The notes under the pieces are model-generated. The model searched no databases. It was not told the DNA's origin and worked only from the letters and a program-made list of their open reading frames with translations. Below, piece by piece: positions 13,901 to 23,686 of a stretch of DNA of 64,000 bases. The first letter of the stretch is position 1. The number at the start of each line of letters is the position of its first letter. Location of the stretch: contig NC_079487.1 of assembly GCF_020520425.1 (NCBI RefSeq), positions 130,160,385 through 130,224,384 of the forward strand, in the 5' to 3' direction. The position numbers and the translations under genes were made by a program. This DNA is from Spinacia oleracea (lineage: Eukaryota; Streptophyta; Magnoliopsida; Caryophyllales; Amaranthaceae).

Positions 13901-14994
13901 TAATATTAGAAATTGTTTGGGACTCTTACATATGTGGATTCATGGGTGTGGATGATGATTTTGAAAGAAAACTCATGACAAAAATGATATGAAATTAACA
14001 AAACAATAGAAAAACTACAATAAATAGTCAGAAAAGGGGTTTTTATAAGCAAACAATAAGCAACGGCTAATTTTCAAACATAAAAACTAGCCGCTGAGCA
14101 TCAAAATGGGTAATTTTAAGTTATGTGTATTTGGTGAATTAAGTTTCAGAATAGGGGTATTATATGAAATAAGTAATAAAATAGGGGTATTTGGTGAATT
14201 TAAAAATTAGGCTAACGGAGGACTAACGGCGCGTCATTAGTAAGGGTATTTTGGGTATTAAGTCATTTGTGAGGGGCATTTGGTGAATTTCTGAAAGTCG
14301 AGGGGCATTTGGTGAATTACGCCATAATTCGGGGGTATTTCATGAAAAATCCGTATTCTTTACTACCCATTGCATTTCCAACGTATAAGAATAAATAAGC
14401 CAGGGGATGTAAGTTGCCGTCTTTTCTAAAAAAACGAGATCTAGAAAATGAGCACCCTCCTTCCTCAGCAATATTAAGCTTAGAAAACTCTAAAGTCCCT
14501 TGGGATCCCTCGTATAAAATCCCTCCCTAGGTCTTTTTAAGTCTAACCAACCCCTGCCCTTTTCGAGCGTATATATTTTCCTTGAATTGATAAAGCCAGG
14601 AATGGAAAGCTTAGTTAACTTTTAGGCGAGAATCAAGAATTGAAATGAAAGAGGGGATTAAAGATACCTGTTGTAGCAACACTGCTTCTTGGGGACAGGT
14701 TGGAAAGCGCATCAAACCTACACCAACCATCAATAGGCCATAACATGCCAGTGATATAATCAAGTATAAAGGTAGCTGGAAAGCAGAAAACAACGTCAAT
14801 TTAGACATGCATAAAGTTGTAAAAGAACAATCAGCAAACACAGTGGTAAAGCAGAAGTTCCACATAAGGAACAAGTAAATATAGAGACTCACCAGCCATG
14901 TCTGGCTTTTTGGAACTATCGAAATATGAAGTAGACCAATCCACATTGCAGCGACAGCCACCAGTATAGACAAAATTTTCACAATATGCTTCAT
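10901..14994 (-). CDS. DPM3: Dolichol-phosphate mannosyltransferase subunit 3, three exons
   Basis: Small ER membrane subunit that tethers and stabilises the catalytic DPM1 in dolichol-phosphate-mannose synthase, which supplies mannose for N-glycans, O-mannose and GPI anchors. Exons on the minus strand: 14893-14994 (34 codons, starts MKHIVKILS), 14668-14775 (36 codons, ends FPTCPQEAVLLQQ) and 10901-10960 (19 codons plus stop, VEAKDFLRQKGVDIGSD). All junctions are phase 0 with GT-AG ends, and the joined protein is 89 residues, as in other plants. Two hydrophobic segments occupy about residues 5-25 and 34-57, followed by a short cytosolic tail. The second intron is 3.7 kb and contains a Helitron and a Mutator-like element, so the last 60-bp exon is easily missed. 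A probable non-coding leader exon lies near 19692-19800. Confidence 0.93.
11422..11736 (+). mobile_element. Non-autonomous Helitron, 315 bp
   Basis: Begins TCTATACTATATAATAAAA after an A, and ends in a GC-rich palindromic stretch (GGGCATCGCCCGGGCCC) followed by CTAG and then T. These are the plant Helitron hallmarks: 5' TC, 3' hairpin plus CTRR, insertion between A and T, no target duplication. It sits in intron 2 of DPM3 and contains a tRNA-like sequence on its minus strand. Confidence 0.8.
11538..11612 (-). pseudogene. tRNA-like sequence inside the Helitron
   Basis: On the minus strand the sequence TAGCTCAATTGGA fits the internal A box, and GTGGGTTCGAATCTT fits the B box and T loop, at tRNA-like spacing. 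The anticodon arm is degenerate (stem AACAC/GTGTT with only a four-base loop) and the acceptor ends do not pair well, so this is a tRNA pseudogene or tRNA-derived fragment rather than a working tRNA. Confidence 0.55.
12574..14353. mobile_element. Mutator-like element with about 440-bp terminal repeats
   Basis: Flanked by the 9-bp duplication TATTCTTTA (12565-12573 and 14354-14362). The left arm (12574 to about 13030) and right arm (about 13910-14353) are inverted copies over more than 400 bp, beginning CGGATTTTTCATGAAATACC. They share blocks such as TTCACCAAATGCCCCTC, CCGTTAGTCCTCCGTTA, and a far inner block with TCATCATCCACACCCA. A 9-bp duplication and very long arms are typical of Mutator-like elements. 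The 0.9-kb core has no recognisable transposase. It lies wholly inside intron 2 of DPM3. Confidence 0.88.
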
Positions 14995-15328
14995 TTAATT
15001 GGACAAAATATCCTGATTCCTGAACCAATGAACCAATGCAGAGAAGGCAAATTAGAAGAAACAATAATAAAGTGTCCAAGGGCAGGGGGAGAGTCAAATT
15101 AGTAGCAGATTCCACTCAGGATGATAACAAAATTTCGCTAGTCAGTTGCAGAACGATTGATGAAATATGATAGAGCCATAGAGGAAAAAGACATTTAGTC
15201 ATTCAGATAAGCAACCCATTGTTCATAGAACCTGCTAAGGAACATAGTCAGAAACTTAGTTCTAAAAGGCACGAGGTGCAAAAGCCCCTGGAGCCTAGGC
15301 GCTTGTTATGGACAAAGCAAAACGAATT

Positions 15329-15417
15329 GCTGCCATCAGATCCTAGCAATTTTTCATGTTCACTAAAAGAAATGAACTCAGCCCATGCACAATGTTCTTA
15401 TATCATCATTTAGAAGC
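15329..15417 (-). ncRNA. Box C/D snoRNA-like copy D
   Basis: On the minus strand: C box TGATGA near the 5' end, D box CTGA just before the 3' end, an internal CTGA (D'-like) followed by a hairpin GTTCA/TGAAC. The terminal stem is partly broken. The sequence before the D box (TTGCTAGGAT) is shared in outline with copy E but not with copies A-C, so it would be a different guide. Confidence 0.5.
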
Positions 15418-15901
15418 TCCAGATAAGTTAAATTTTGAGAAAATCTGACAAGGTGCTTGGGGTGTAACAGCCCGCTGTTCAAGCTGCTAATTATGAATGC
15501 TTATCATCTACTAATCCATACTTAAATCAAAACTTAGCATAGATGAGACTTATATTGAATATAGTTATTAATATTACTCACAATAACTCAATGTTCTTAA
15601 ATAGCTTATTTAAATATTTATGAGTATGTAAGATTAGCTCTTATTGGCTCCATAAGGAAGGAGACTCAACCCACTTACAACCACAAATGAGGCTCCATGC
15701 CACATAGCTAATAAGTAGCTGATCCCACTCGCTAGATAAAGGATTTCGCTAGTCAGTAACAGAGTAATCGATAAAGAAGGAGAGCGTAAAAGGCATTTAG
15801 CCATTCAGATAAGCGAGCCATAGTGCATAGGACAAACCAAGGGATACATTCTGAAATAAACCACTTGACACTTATTAATATTATGGACACAATTGAATAA
15901 A

Positions 15902-15983
15902 ACCATCAGATCCAAGCAAATTTTCATGTTCACTTTTAAAACTGAACTCAAAGTTCATGTTCAGATATCATCATTTGGAAGCT
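15902..15983 (-). ncRNA. Box C/D snoRNA-like copy E
   Basis: On the minus strand: C box TGATGA, D box CTGA, internal TTTGA (D'-like) and hairpin GTTCA/TGAAC. Only a short terminal stem (CCA/TGG) remains. The pre-D sequence TTTGCTTGGAT resembles copy D. It may be a diverged functional copy or a relic. Confidence 0.45.
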
Positions 15984-17522
15984 AGAGATGTTATCAAATT
16001 TTGAGAAAATACTAAAATAGACGGGCTGCACTGATGATGAGAGAATCAACCAGCTACAATCCCAAATGAGGTTTCATCCCAAATTCAGTTGGCAATGGCA
16101 GATTGAAAAGATCAACTCCATACGCTTACAAAGTGATACTTTTCTCTCCTCTTCCTCAATATGGAATATCATATCATGAAATGTTTCATACTAAACAATT
16201 AAACATCACACCATAAGTGTTGTGCTCCAAGAAAGACCAAAAACTAAAAAAGCACCACTTTACTGTCCTAACCAATCTAAAACACAAGGAACTATCTGGG
16301 AAAACATGCAAAAAAAAACCTTCATTTCTGTATCCGGGGTGGGCATAGAGAAGAAAAAGATACTGAAAGAAGAAATATAGAAGCAAATCTTTTCTCTTAC
16401 CCTCGCATATCATAAGCTCAAAGCAATTCCCATAACATGTTAAAAAAATTATTTGTGCATGACAAGATCAAAAGGGAGACGGACAATGAGACAAACGTAA
16501 ACACGGTATTTTAAACTCAGCAGTAATTTAAGGCAACTCCAAGTGAAATCTACTGGAAAATAAAGGTTGTCTTAACTAGTTAACTATACAAATCAAATAC
16601 ATTAGCAGCAAACTTTTCCTTTTGGGTCAGTCAAGAGCTCAAGACTGAAACCTTTATTTGCAGTTCCACACAGCCTAGGGCCCCTTTCCCGGGCCAAAAG
16701 AGGAGAGAATTCCCGGGCCAAAAGAGGAGAGAAGACGGGATATAAATCCTCTGAAGTCAGCCAAAATTGCATTAAAACTAACATCCCCTTCCAACTTCTC
16801 CCCCTCCCTCAACATGTGTCTATCAGTCTTTAGGAATGTAACCAACCATATTACATCAAAAAACAAATTAAACCAACTATTTCAATCAATTCTTATCTTC
16901 ATGTTGAAATGTCAAAATTATATGGTAAAATCTGATGATGGCAGTTCATTCCCTAAAGAGAACCCTCAGCAAACAATTCCAATCAATAAACTTTATCGAG
17001 CATACAATCCTAACTTATGTACCAAGTTAAGCCCCACCTCCATCAAAAATTCAAAACTCCTTTGTACGCGTGTTCCATTATTCAAATTGCAAAAGAGCAG
17101 AGTTGATCTGTACTCAGAAGAAAAAAAATCACTAATCTCCCAATGTTATCCTAATAATTACCCATTAAAGCCCTAATAAAATTAAATCTAAAGTATTAAG
17201 TATTAAACAGCTAGCTCTGAGGTTTTCCCAGGCCTAATAAAGAAAAAGAAATACCTTCATTCACAGTTCCACTACCGAAATTTACAAATCATTTCCATCA
17301 AAAAAAGATAGAAGTTTACAAACTCTGTTTCTCAATAGTGCAAGGGAATATATATCCAACATCACCTAAAAGTATCTAGCCAAACCTAAACCGATAAACA
17401 ATAGCTTACACGAGATGTAGCACACACATGAGCTAAAGAACACATATTTATGAATTTCAAACAGATTATATATATCTTTAAAATCCGTTCGAACACCAAA
17501 ATAGAAAATTTCGCCGTTATTT

Positions 17523-17617
17523 GCTGCCATCAGATAATATAGTGTTTTTTTTCATAGGCTCATCTACAAATGAGCTCAAAGCCCTTGCGCAATGAGTATA
17601 TTTCATCATTTGGCAGC
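17523..17617 (-). ncRNA. Box C/D snoRNA-like copy A
   Basis: A 95-nt unit on the minus strand. It opens with GCTGCCA, which pairs perfectly with the closing TGGCAGC. The C box TGATGA is at 17603-17608 and the D box CTGA at 17530-17533. Inside, a TTTGA (D'-like) and TAGATGA (C'-like) flank a hairpin with stem GCTCAT/ATGAGC. This is the standard architecture of a 2'-O-methylation guide in plants, where such RNAs are processed from introns or polycistrons. I could not assign the rRNA or snRNA target. Nearly identical copies lie at 18538-18632 and 19230-19325. Confidence 0.65.
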
Positions 17618-18537
17618 TCCTTTAATAGCTCAAATAAAGGTTGTTTTGACTATAAAGCAAATACATTAGCAGCTAAGTTTTCCTTTTGGATCAGTCCAGA
17701 GCTCAAGACTGAAACCTTTATTCGCAGTTCCACCCAGCTTATGACCCCTTTCACGGCCCAAATGGAGAGAAGAAGGAATGCAAATCCTCTGTAGTCAACC
17801 AAAATTGCATTAAAACAACCCCTTCAAACATCCCCTAATCCCTTAACGTGTGTCTAACTTTCTCTTCATGTACTTAATTGATAATATTATATGGTAAAAT
17901 CTGATATGGTTGGTTCATTCCCTAAGGAGAACCTACCCTCAGCAGTCAAACTGAACGGCAGACCCGACGCGACTAACAGATAAGCCGACTTCCATCAATA
18001 ATCTTTATAAAGCTGATAATCCTAACTAATTTACCAAGTTAAGCCCCACCACTCCACCAGAACCATGTAGTGTGTCTCCATAATTCAAATAGCAAAACAG
18101 CAGTAGTCGATCTGTACTCTGAAGATAGAAAATCACTAATCTCCAAACAATATCCTAATACCTTAACCATTAAAGCCCTGGTGAAATTAAATCCGAAGTA
18201 TTAAACACCTTGCTCTGAGGTTTTCTCAGCCCTATGCCGGCTCCGAATCCATATAAAAGAAAAATAAATTCCTTCTTCCACAGTTCCAGTACTGAACTTT
18301 ACAAAAGCATTTTCATCACCAAAAAAATTGTTTGCAAAACCGTCTCGCAACCACGTAATGTAATAATCTACAAAATCTTTTCTTGTCCAAACTCCAAACC
18401 TAAACCGATAAACAGTAGCTTACACGAGATAAATCACATGCATCAACAAAAGAACACACTTTTGTAAAATTCCAAACAAATCAAATATATATCCAAAATC
18501 ATTTTGAACATTAAAATAGAAAATTTCGCTGCTACTC

Positions 18538-18632
18538 GCTGCCATCAGATAATATAGTGTCTTTTTTCACAGGCTCGTCTACAGATGAGCTCAAAGCCCT
18601 TGCGCAATGAGTATATTTCATCATTTGGCAGC
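18538..18632 (-). ncRNA. Box C/D snoRNA-like copy B
   Basis: A 95-nt copy of the unit at 17523-17617 with intact C box, D box and terminal stem GCTGCCA/TGGCAGC. One arm of the internal hairpin changes from ATGAGC to ACGAGC, still pairable as G-U, and the loop differs by one base. Conservation concentrates in boxes and stems while flanking sequence drifts. Confidence 0.65.
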
Positions 18633-19229
18633 ACCTTCAAATTTCTCAAAAAACATTTACAGAGTAGATAATCTGAACTGATTTACCAAGTTAATCCCCA
18701 CCACTCCACCGGAACTAATGTATTCACGTGTTCCCATAATGCAAATTGCAAAACAGCACTAGTCAATCTGAAAAGAGAAAAACACTAATCTCCAAACAGT
18801 ATCCTAATAGCTTTCCAATTAGATCCCTGATGACATTTACCTTCAGTATTAAACAGCTTGCTCTGATGTTTACCCAGTAAATGCCACCTCTGTAATCCAT
18901 ATTAAAGAAGAAGAAAACAAATGCTTCTTCCACAACCAAAGCTTACAAAACCATTTTCATCACAAAAAACTAAAGGTTCATAAAACCGTCTCTCAACACT
19001 GCAAGGGAATATATCTCCAAAGTCACCTAGAAGTATCTAGTCCAAACCTAAACCAATAACCAATAATCTAAAAGTATCTAGTCCAAACCTAACCCAATAA
19101 CAAATGATCAATAGCTTACACGAGATAAATCACAAACATCAACGAAAGAACACAAAATTATGAATTCAGGCAGATCAAGCATATCATCAAAATCCTTTCA
19201 ACATCAAAATAGAAATATTGCCGCTACTC

Positions 19230-19325
19230 GCTGCCATCAGAAAATATAGTGTGTTTTTTCATAGGCTCATCTACGGATGAGCTCAAAGCCCTTGCGCAAT
19301 GAGTATATTTCATCATTTGGCAGAT
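19230..19325 (-). ncRNA. Box C/D snoRNA-like copy C
   Basis: Third close copy, with C box TGATGA, D box CTGA and the GCTCAT/ATGAGC hairpin intact. The terminal stem loses its last pair (TCTGCCA with TGGCAGC). It is the first unit after the presumed leader-exon donor at 19691. Confidence 0.62.
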
Positions 19326-19691
19326 CCTTACAGTTGCTCAATGAACATACCATAAGAAATTTCAAATAGGCAAAACAACAACATACATAATGTCTAAACT
19401 AGATCTAAGGCAATAGAAATATTTCACAAATAATGTATGCTATAAGCTAATAATTAGGTTAAAAGTTAAAACCAGCATCCTAACTTCGTCAATTGCGAAA
19501 AATGGTAACAGCCGCAATATATGTTCAAATAAATTGATTCTATAACAAAAAGGGAAAAATGAAACGAATTGTAACATCTATTTACCAGTATTATTATAAC
19601 AGATAAATAAATTAATTAAGAAACTGATTTGACTATGATATTGCATGAACAAATCTGTTATCCAGATGTTGAGAGAGAAAGAAGTACTTAC

Positions 19692-19800
19692 AAGCAGGGA
19701 TTCCGCGGCGGTGATCAGAAAAAATATACGGCGATGTGGGAGGTGAAGGCCGATGGTGGTGGCTGAGCTTTGCTGGAGGGAGAGAGAAAAAGAGGAGGGC
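19692..19800 (-). other. Candidate non-coding leader exon
   Basis: A pyrimidine-rich, GC-richer minus-strand segment (CTCTCCCTCCAGCAAAGCTC onward) ending at a consensus donor GTAAGT. It looks like the first exon of a plant gene and contains no useful start codon. The nearest gene downstream in the same direction is DPM3. Immediately upstream begins a retroelement-like low-complexity repeat (19808-19945), so the promoter would have to lie in or next to that. Confidence 0.4.
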
Positions 19801-20001
19801 GGAAACTCTCCAAGTAGGGATGGCAATCAAATTCGAACCCGATCCGAAGAAAAATATCAGCTACAAGTCCGAGTCCGATAACCCGAGGCCGAATAGGAGT
19901 CGGATCGGACTCGGAACCTGAATTGCTTCTGACCCGACTCCGAATGTTTTAATTATGTAAATCTATTCTTACTAAATACTAATCCGTCGATATAAATATT
20001 A

Positions 20002-20314
20002 GAGCATCTTCAATGGTAAGCTAATTTGATAATTAGCTTATTATGCCACATAAGATTTCAAGCTATTTCATTGTCTATCTAATTTTTGCTCCAATGGCTA
20101 GCAACTAGCTTGTTATTTAAATTGGTCCCATTTGGCCCACTTGGCAATTAATTAATTGGCAACATTTGGTAGCTAGTTGTCAAGCAAATTAGCTTGTTTA
20201 AGCTAATTTGCTTGGCCAAGCTAATTTATTATTTTCACTCCAATGGTCTAGCTATTAGCTTAAAACTTTTATAAATTTCAAGCTAGTCCATAACTACAAC
20301 CATTGGAGATGCTC
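20002..20314. mobile_element. Tourist-like MITE, 313 bp
   Basis: Ends GAGCATCTTCAATGG and CCATTGGAGATGCTC are inverted repeats with one mismatch; TTA flanks both sides (19999-20001, 20315-20317). The interior is rich in AAGCTAATT / AATTAGCTT, itself partly palindromic (AAGCAAATTAGCTTG...AAGCTAATTTGCTTG). This is the common GAGCATCTCCAATGG family of plant PIF/Harbinger-type MITEs. Confidence 0.82.
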
Positions 20315-20636
20315 TTACTCCGTAAAATCCTACTTTACACTAATTTCTCCCGCCGCACAATTCGTTAAACTCCCTCTTTTCTCTGTCTTTCTCTTTCTTG
20401 AGTTACTTAATTGATATTCTTTATCTTTTCAAAGCCAAATCTCTAAGCTTATTTCGATCACGCTTCAACATCTTTTTCTTCCTAGATCATATTTGGTACA
20501 AACTTAGGAAAGAAAATAAATAAGAACGGGAGAGGGTAGCGTTAGTTATTACCAATATTAGTTGTTTGGTATACTGTTTATGCCAAATTTCGTCTAAGGA
20601 GGGCGACATTTGGCTTGATTTAACATTAACTAAGTA

Positions 20637-20963
20637 CTCCCTCCGTCCCGGAATACTTGACTTGTTTTCCTTATCGGGTCGTCCCTTAATACTTGACCTG
20701 TTTCTAAAAATGGAAATATTCTAACAATATTATATTATTTCTCACTCCACCCCTATTAACCCACCTACCCCTACTCCATACAAAAAATAATTAAAAATTC
20801 AACCCCTACTCTCTCCCAACCCCACCTCTTAACCCACCTCCCACTAACTACATTAAAATAATACCCTACTATCAACTACTACCTATTAAATTAAATAAGT
20901 CAATTCAATTCCCTTAAACTCTGTGCCAGTCAAACCGGGTCGAGTATTCCGAGACGGGGGGAG
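20637..20963. mobile_element. Stowaway MITE in the left LTR
   Basis: Ends CTCCCTCCGTCCCGGAATAC and its inverse, flanked by TA (20635-20636, 20964-20965). The right LTR shows the empty site (ACTAAGTAAATA) at the same position, which confirms both the insertion and the TA duplication. Confidence 0.95.
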
Positions 20964-21297
20964 TAAATAAATGTGGAAAGCAAGAAAAAGATCGAGAGAA
21001 GACACAAGGAGATGGTGACGCGGAAAACTCGGGAATATGGAGAAAAACCGCGAATAGTAATGAGACTACCAATCCACTAAGTCCCTGTTCTTTAGAGCTG
21101 AACTGAACTGAACTGAACTGAATTGAACTGAACTGAACTGAATTGAATTGAACTGAACTGAACTAAACTGAACGCTCCTGAACTGAACTGAACTGAATGC
21201 TGCTGAACTGAACTGAACTGAAATGAACTGAACTAAACTAAACTAAACTGAACTGAACTTAACTTAACTTAACTGAACTTAACAGAATATATTACCG

Positions 21298-22265
21298 AAA
21301 TAAATAATAAATAATAAATAATAAATACCTAGTAATAAATAATAAATAATAAATAAGAAATAAGAAATAATAAATAATAAATAATAAATAATAAATAATA
21401 AATAATAAATAATAAATAATAAATAATAAATAATAAATAATAAATAATAAATAATAAATAATAAATAATAAATAATAAATAATAAATAATAATAATAAAA
21501 TAATAAATAATAAATAATAAATAATAAATAATAAATAATAAATAATAAATAATAAATAATAAATAATAAATAATAAATAATAAATAATAAATAATAAATA
21601 ATAAATAATAAATAATAAATAATAAATAATAAATAATAAATAATAAATAATAAATAATAATAATAAATAATAAATAATAAATAATAAATAATAAATAATA
21701 AATAATAAATAATAATAATAAATAATAAATAATAAATAATAATAATAATAAATAATAAATAATAAATAATAAATAATAAATAATAAATAATAAATAATAA
21801 ATAATAAATAATAAATAATAAATAATAAATAATAAATAATAAATAATAAATAATAAATAATAAATAATAAATAATAAATAATAATAATAAATAATAAATA
21901 ATAATAATAAATAATAAATAATAAATAATAAATAATAAATAATAAATAATAAATAATAAATAATAAATAATAAATAATAAATAATAAATAATAAATAATA
22001 AATAATAAATAATAAATAATAAATAATAATAATAAATAATAAATAATAAATAATAAATAATAAATAATAAATAATAAATAATAAATAATAAATAATAATA
22101 ATAAATAATAAATAATAATAATAAATAATAAATAATAAATAATAATATAAATAATAAATAATAATAATAATAATAAATAATAAATAATAAATAATAAATA
22201 ATAAATAATAAATAATAAATAATAAATAATAAATAGTAAATAATAAATAATAAATAATAAATAGT
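21298..22265. repeat. TAATAAA heptamer satellite, about 970 bp
   Basis: Near-perfect tandem array of the 7-bp unit TAATAAA (AATAAAT), well over 100 copies, with occasional 3-bp slips (TAA inserted) and rare point changes. It is pure A/T and lies inside the Harbinger-like element, degenerating into irregular TAATAATAA at both edges. Assembly length across such an array should not be trusted. Confidence 0.97.
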
Positions 22266-22544
22266 AAATGTTAACTAATAACTAAAGAATAATTAATAAT
22301 TAATAACTAAGTAACTATATACTAAATAATAATAATCTGTAATTGATTACCAAATAATTACAATAAATTATAATATTAATATTAATAATAATTCATAATT
22401 AATAACTAATAATCCACAATTAATTGTTAAAATAATAATAAATTATATTATTTATTAAGAAATAATTAGTTATAAATAATAATAATATAAATATAAATAA
22501 TAAGTCATATAATAATATAAATATAAATAATAGGTAATATAATA

Positions 22545-22897
22545 CTCCCTCCGTTCCTAAATACGTGTCCAGTTCTCATTTATGGCGTTCCCTTTTATGT
22601 GTCCACTTTCCGTTTTTGGACATACACCTTTCCCACTTTTCTATACACTTTTCCCACTTTTCCATACACATTTCCCACTTTTCTATACATCATTATTACC
22701 TTTTCTTACACTTTCTACACTTTTCCCACTTTTCAATCACCACCTCCACTTTTATTTATACTTTATCAATAAACAATTATCTACTTTTTCCTTTCCCAAA
22801 AAAAAACATTCTCAATCATTACCTATTACACACCATTCAATTTTATTAATTACCGTGTACATGTCCAAAGTGGACACGTATTTAGGAACGGAGGGAG
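22545..22897. mobile_element. Stowaway MITE nested in the Harbinger-like element
   Basis: Ends CTCCCTCCGTTCCTAAATAC and GTATTTAGGAACGGAGGGAG, flanked by TA (22543-22544, 22898-22899). The interior has a repeated CACTTTTCCCACTTTTC-type motif. A long open frame across this stretch is only low-complexity MITE sequence. Confidence 0.93.
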
Positions 22898-22954
22898 TAA
22901 TATAATATAAATAATAAGTAATATAATAATATAAATAATAATATTAGTAATATT

Positions 22955-22987
<33 letters not shown>

Positions 22988-23686
22988 TTAATATTATTAT
23001 TATTAAGTTAAATTGAATTGAATTAAACTGAACTGAACTTAAATGCTCCTGAATTGAACTGAAATGATCTGAACTGAATGCTCCTGAACTGAACTGAACT
23101 GAACTGAATGCTCCTAAACTGAACTGAACTGCCAAATAAGTCCTGAAACTGAAATTAAGCCAAAAAGAACAGGGCCTAATATCCCTAATAATCTAAATAA
23201 AAAGAAAGTGTTAATTTATGCGAAATTAATAAAGATACAATGATTGCTTAATAATGGTTGAATTGAATGATGGTGTTATACTGCTTGAATGCTTGAGTTA
23301 ATGTGTCTCTAGCTTTGCCTTGCTCCGCCTTTTATAATCTACGTCCAATGGAAGAATTGGTTAGGAAGATCCCGGGGAATTAGGAGGCATTTATCCCCAA
23401 CGTCTCCACGTCCTTCGCCTATACGCAACAACCTAAAGGGTCATTTATTATTTGTTTGACTTGATCCAAGGTCTTGACTGTGCTGGGCCTAAGGTCTTGG
23501 CCCATGATCTTAACCTAGCTCCTGGTCGCCAATGTATTGTCGTCTGTCGCTTGGACCTGCTTGCGACCTGTTCAGACGACACCTCTTAAGCCGCGGACAC
23601 GACGGTACCTGGCAACACGACATGATTATCATAAGACAAAGCAGTTACGTCGCTAGTACAATAAGCGACGAGGTGTTTGGATAATT

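Larger units (their letters stand above)
14995..19691 (-). other. Probable 5' leader intron(s) upstream of DPM3, duplicated
   Basis: No long coding frame. The stretch is built of repeated blocks of roughly 0.6-1 kb. For example, segments near 17120-17240, 18130-18240 and 18770-18880 are near-copies, as are 16610-16800 and 17680-17830. Five snoRNA-like sequences, all minus, sit in it. At 19684-19691 a strong minus-strand donor (CTTGTAAGTAC) follows a pyrimidine-rich, GC-richer segment that looks like a leader exon. I infer that transcription starts near 19.8 kb, splices toward the DPM3 start codon, and releases snoRNAs from the intron. Transcript data could show a separate host gene instead. 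Confidence 0.5.
21081..23176. mobile_element. Harbinger-like element carrying AACTG and TAATAAA arrays
   Basis: Left end GTCCCTGTTCTTT and right end AAAGAACAGGGCC (in GCCAAAAAGAACAGGGCC) are inverted repeats; TAA flanks both ends (21078-21080, 23177-23179). The right LTR has the uninterrupted site CTCTAATATTCC, proving the TAA duplication. Just inside both ends are pentamer arrays (GAACT/AACTG: 21096-21290 and about 23006-23130, same orientation) with the shared phrase GAATGCTCCTGAACTG. The core is a 1-kb heptamer array, AT-rich sequence and a second Stowaway. No transposase. Confidence 0.88.
20575..23686 (-). repeat. 3' LTR of the gypsy element, with insertions
   Basis: Aligns to the right LTR at its outer part (20575-20636), middle (20964-21080) and remainder (23177 to about 23686). 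Removing the Stowaway (20637-20963) and the Harbinger-like element (21081-23176) leaves about 690 bp, close to the 660-bp right LTR. The inner edge is somewhat uncertain because the last bases have diverged. Confidence 0.88.

Noticed and set aside
17640-17830. Minus frame FNAILVDYRGF resembling a bacterial antiporter motif
   Set aside because: Similarity covers only about ten residues and is not kept in the duplicated copy, so it is chance.
22565-22905. Open frames with repeated HFSIHFSHFS-type peptide
   Set aside because: They lie wholly inside a Stowaway MITE and reflect its CACTTTTCCCACTTTTC repeats.
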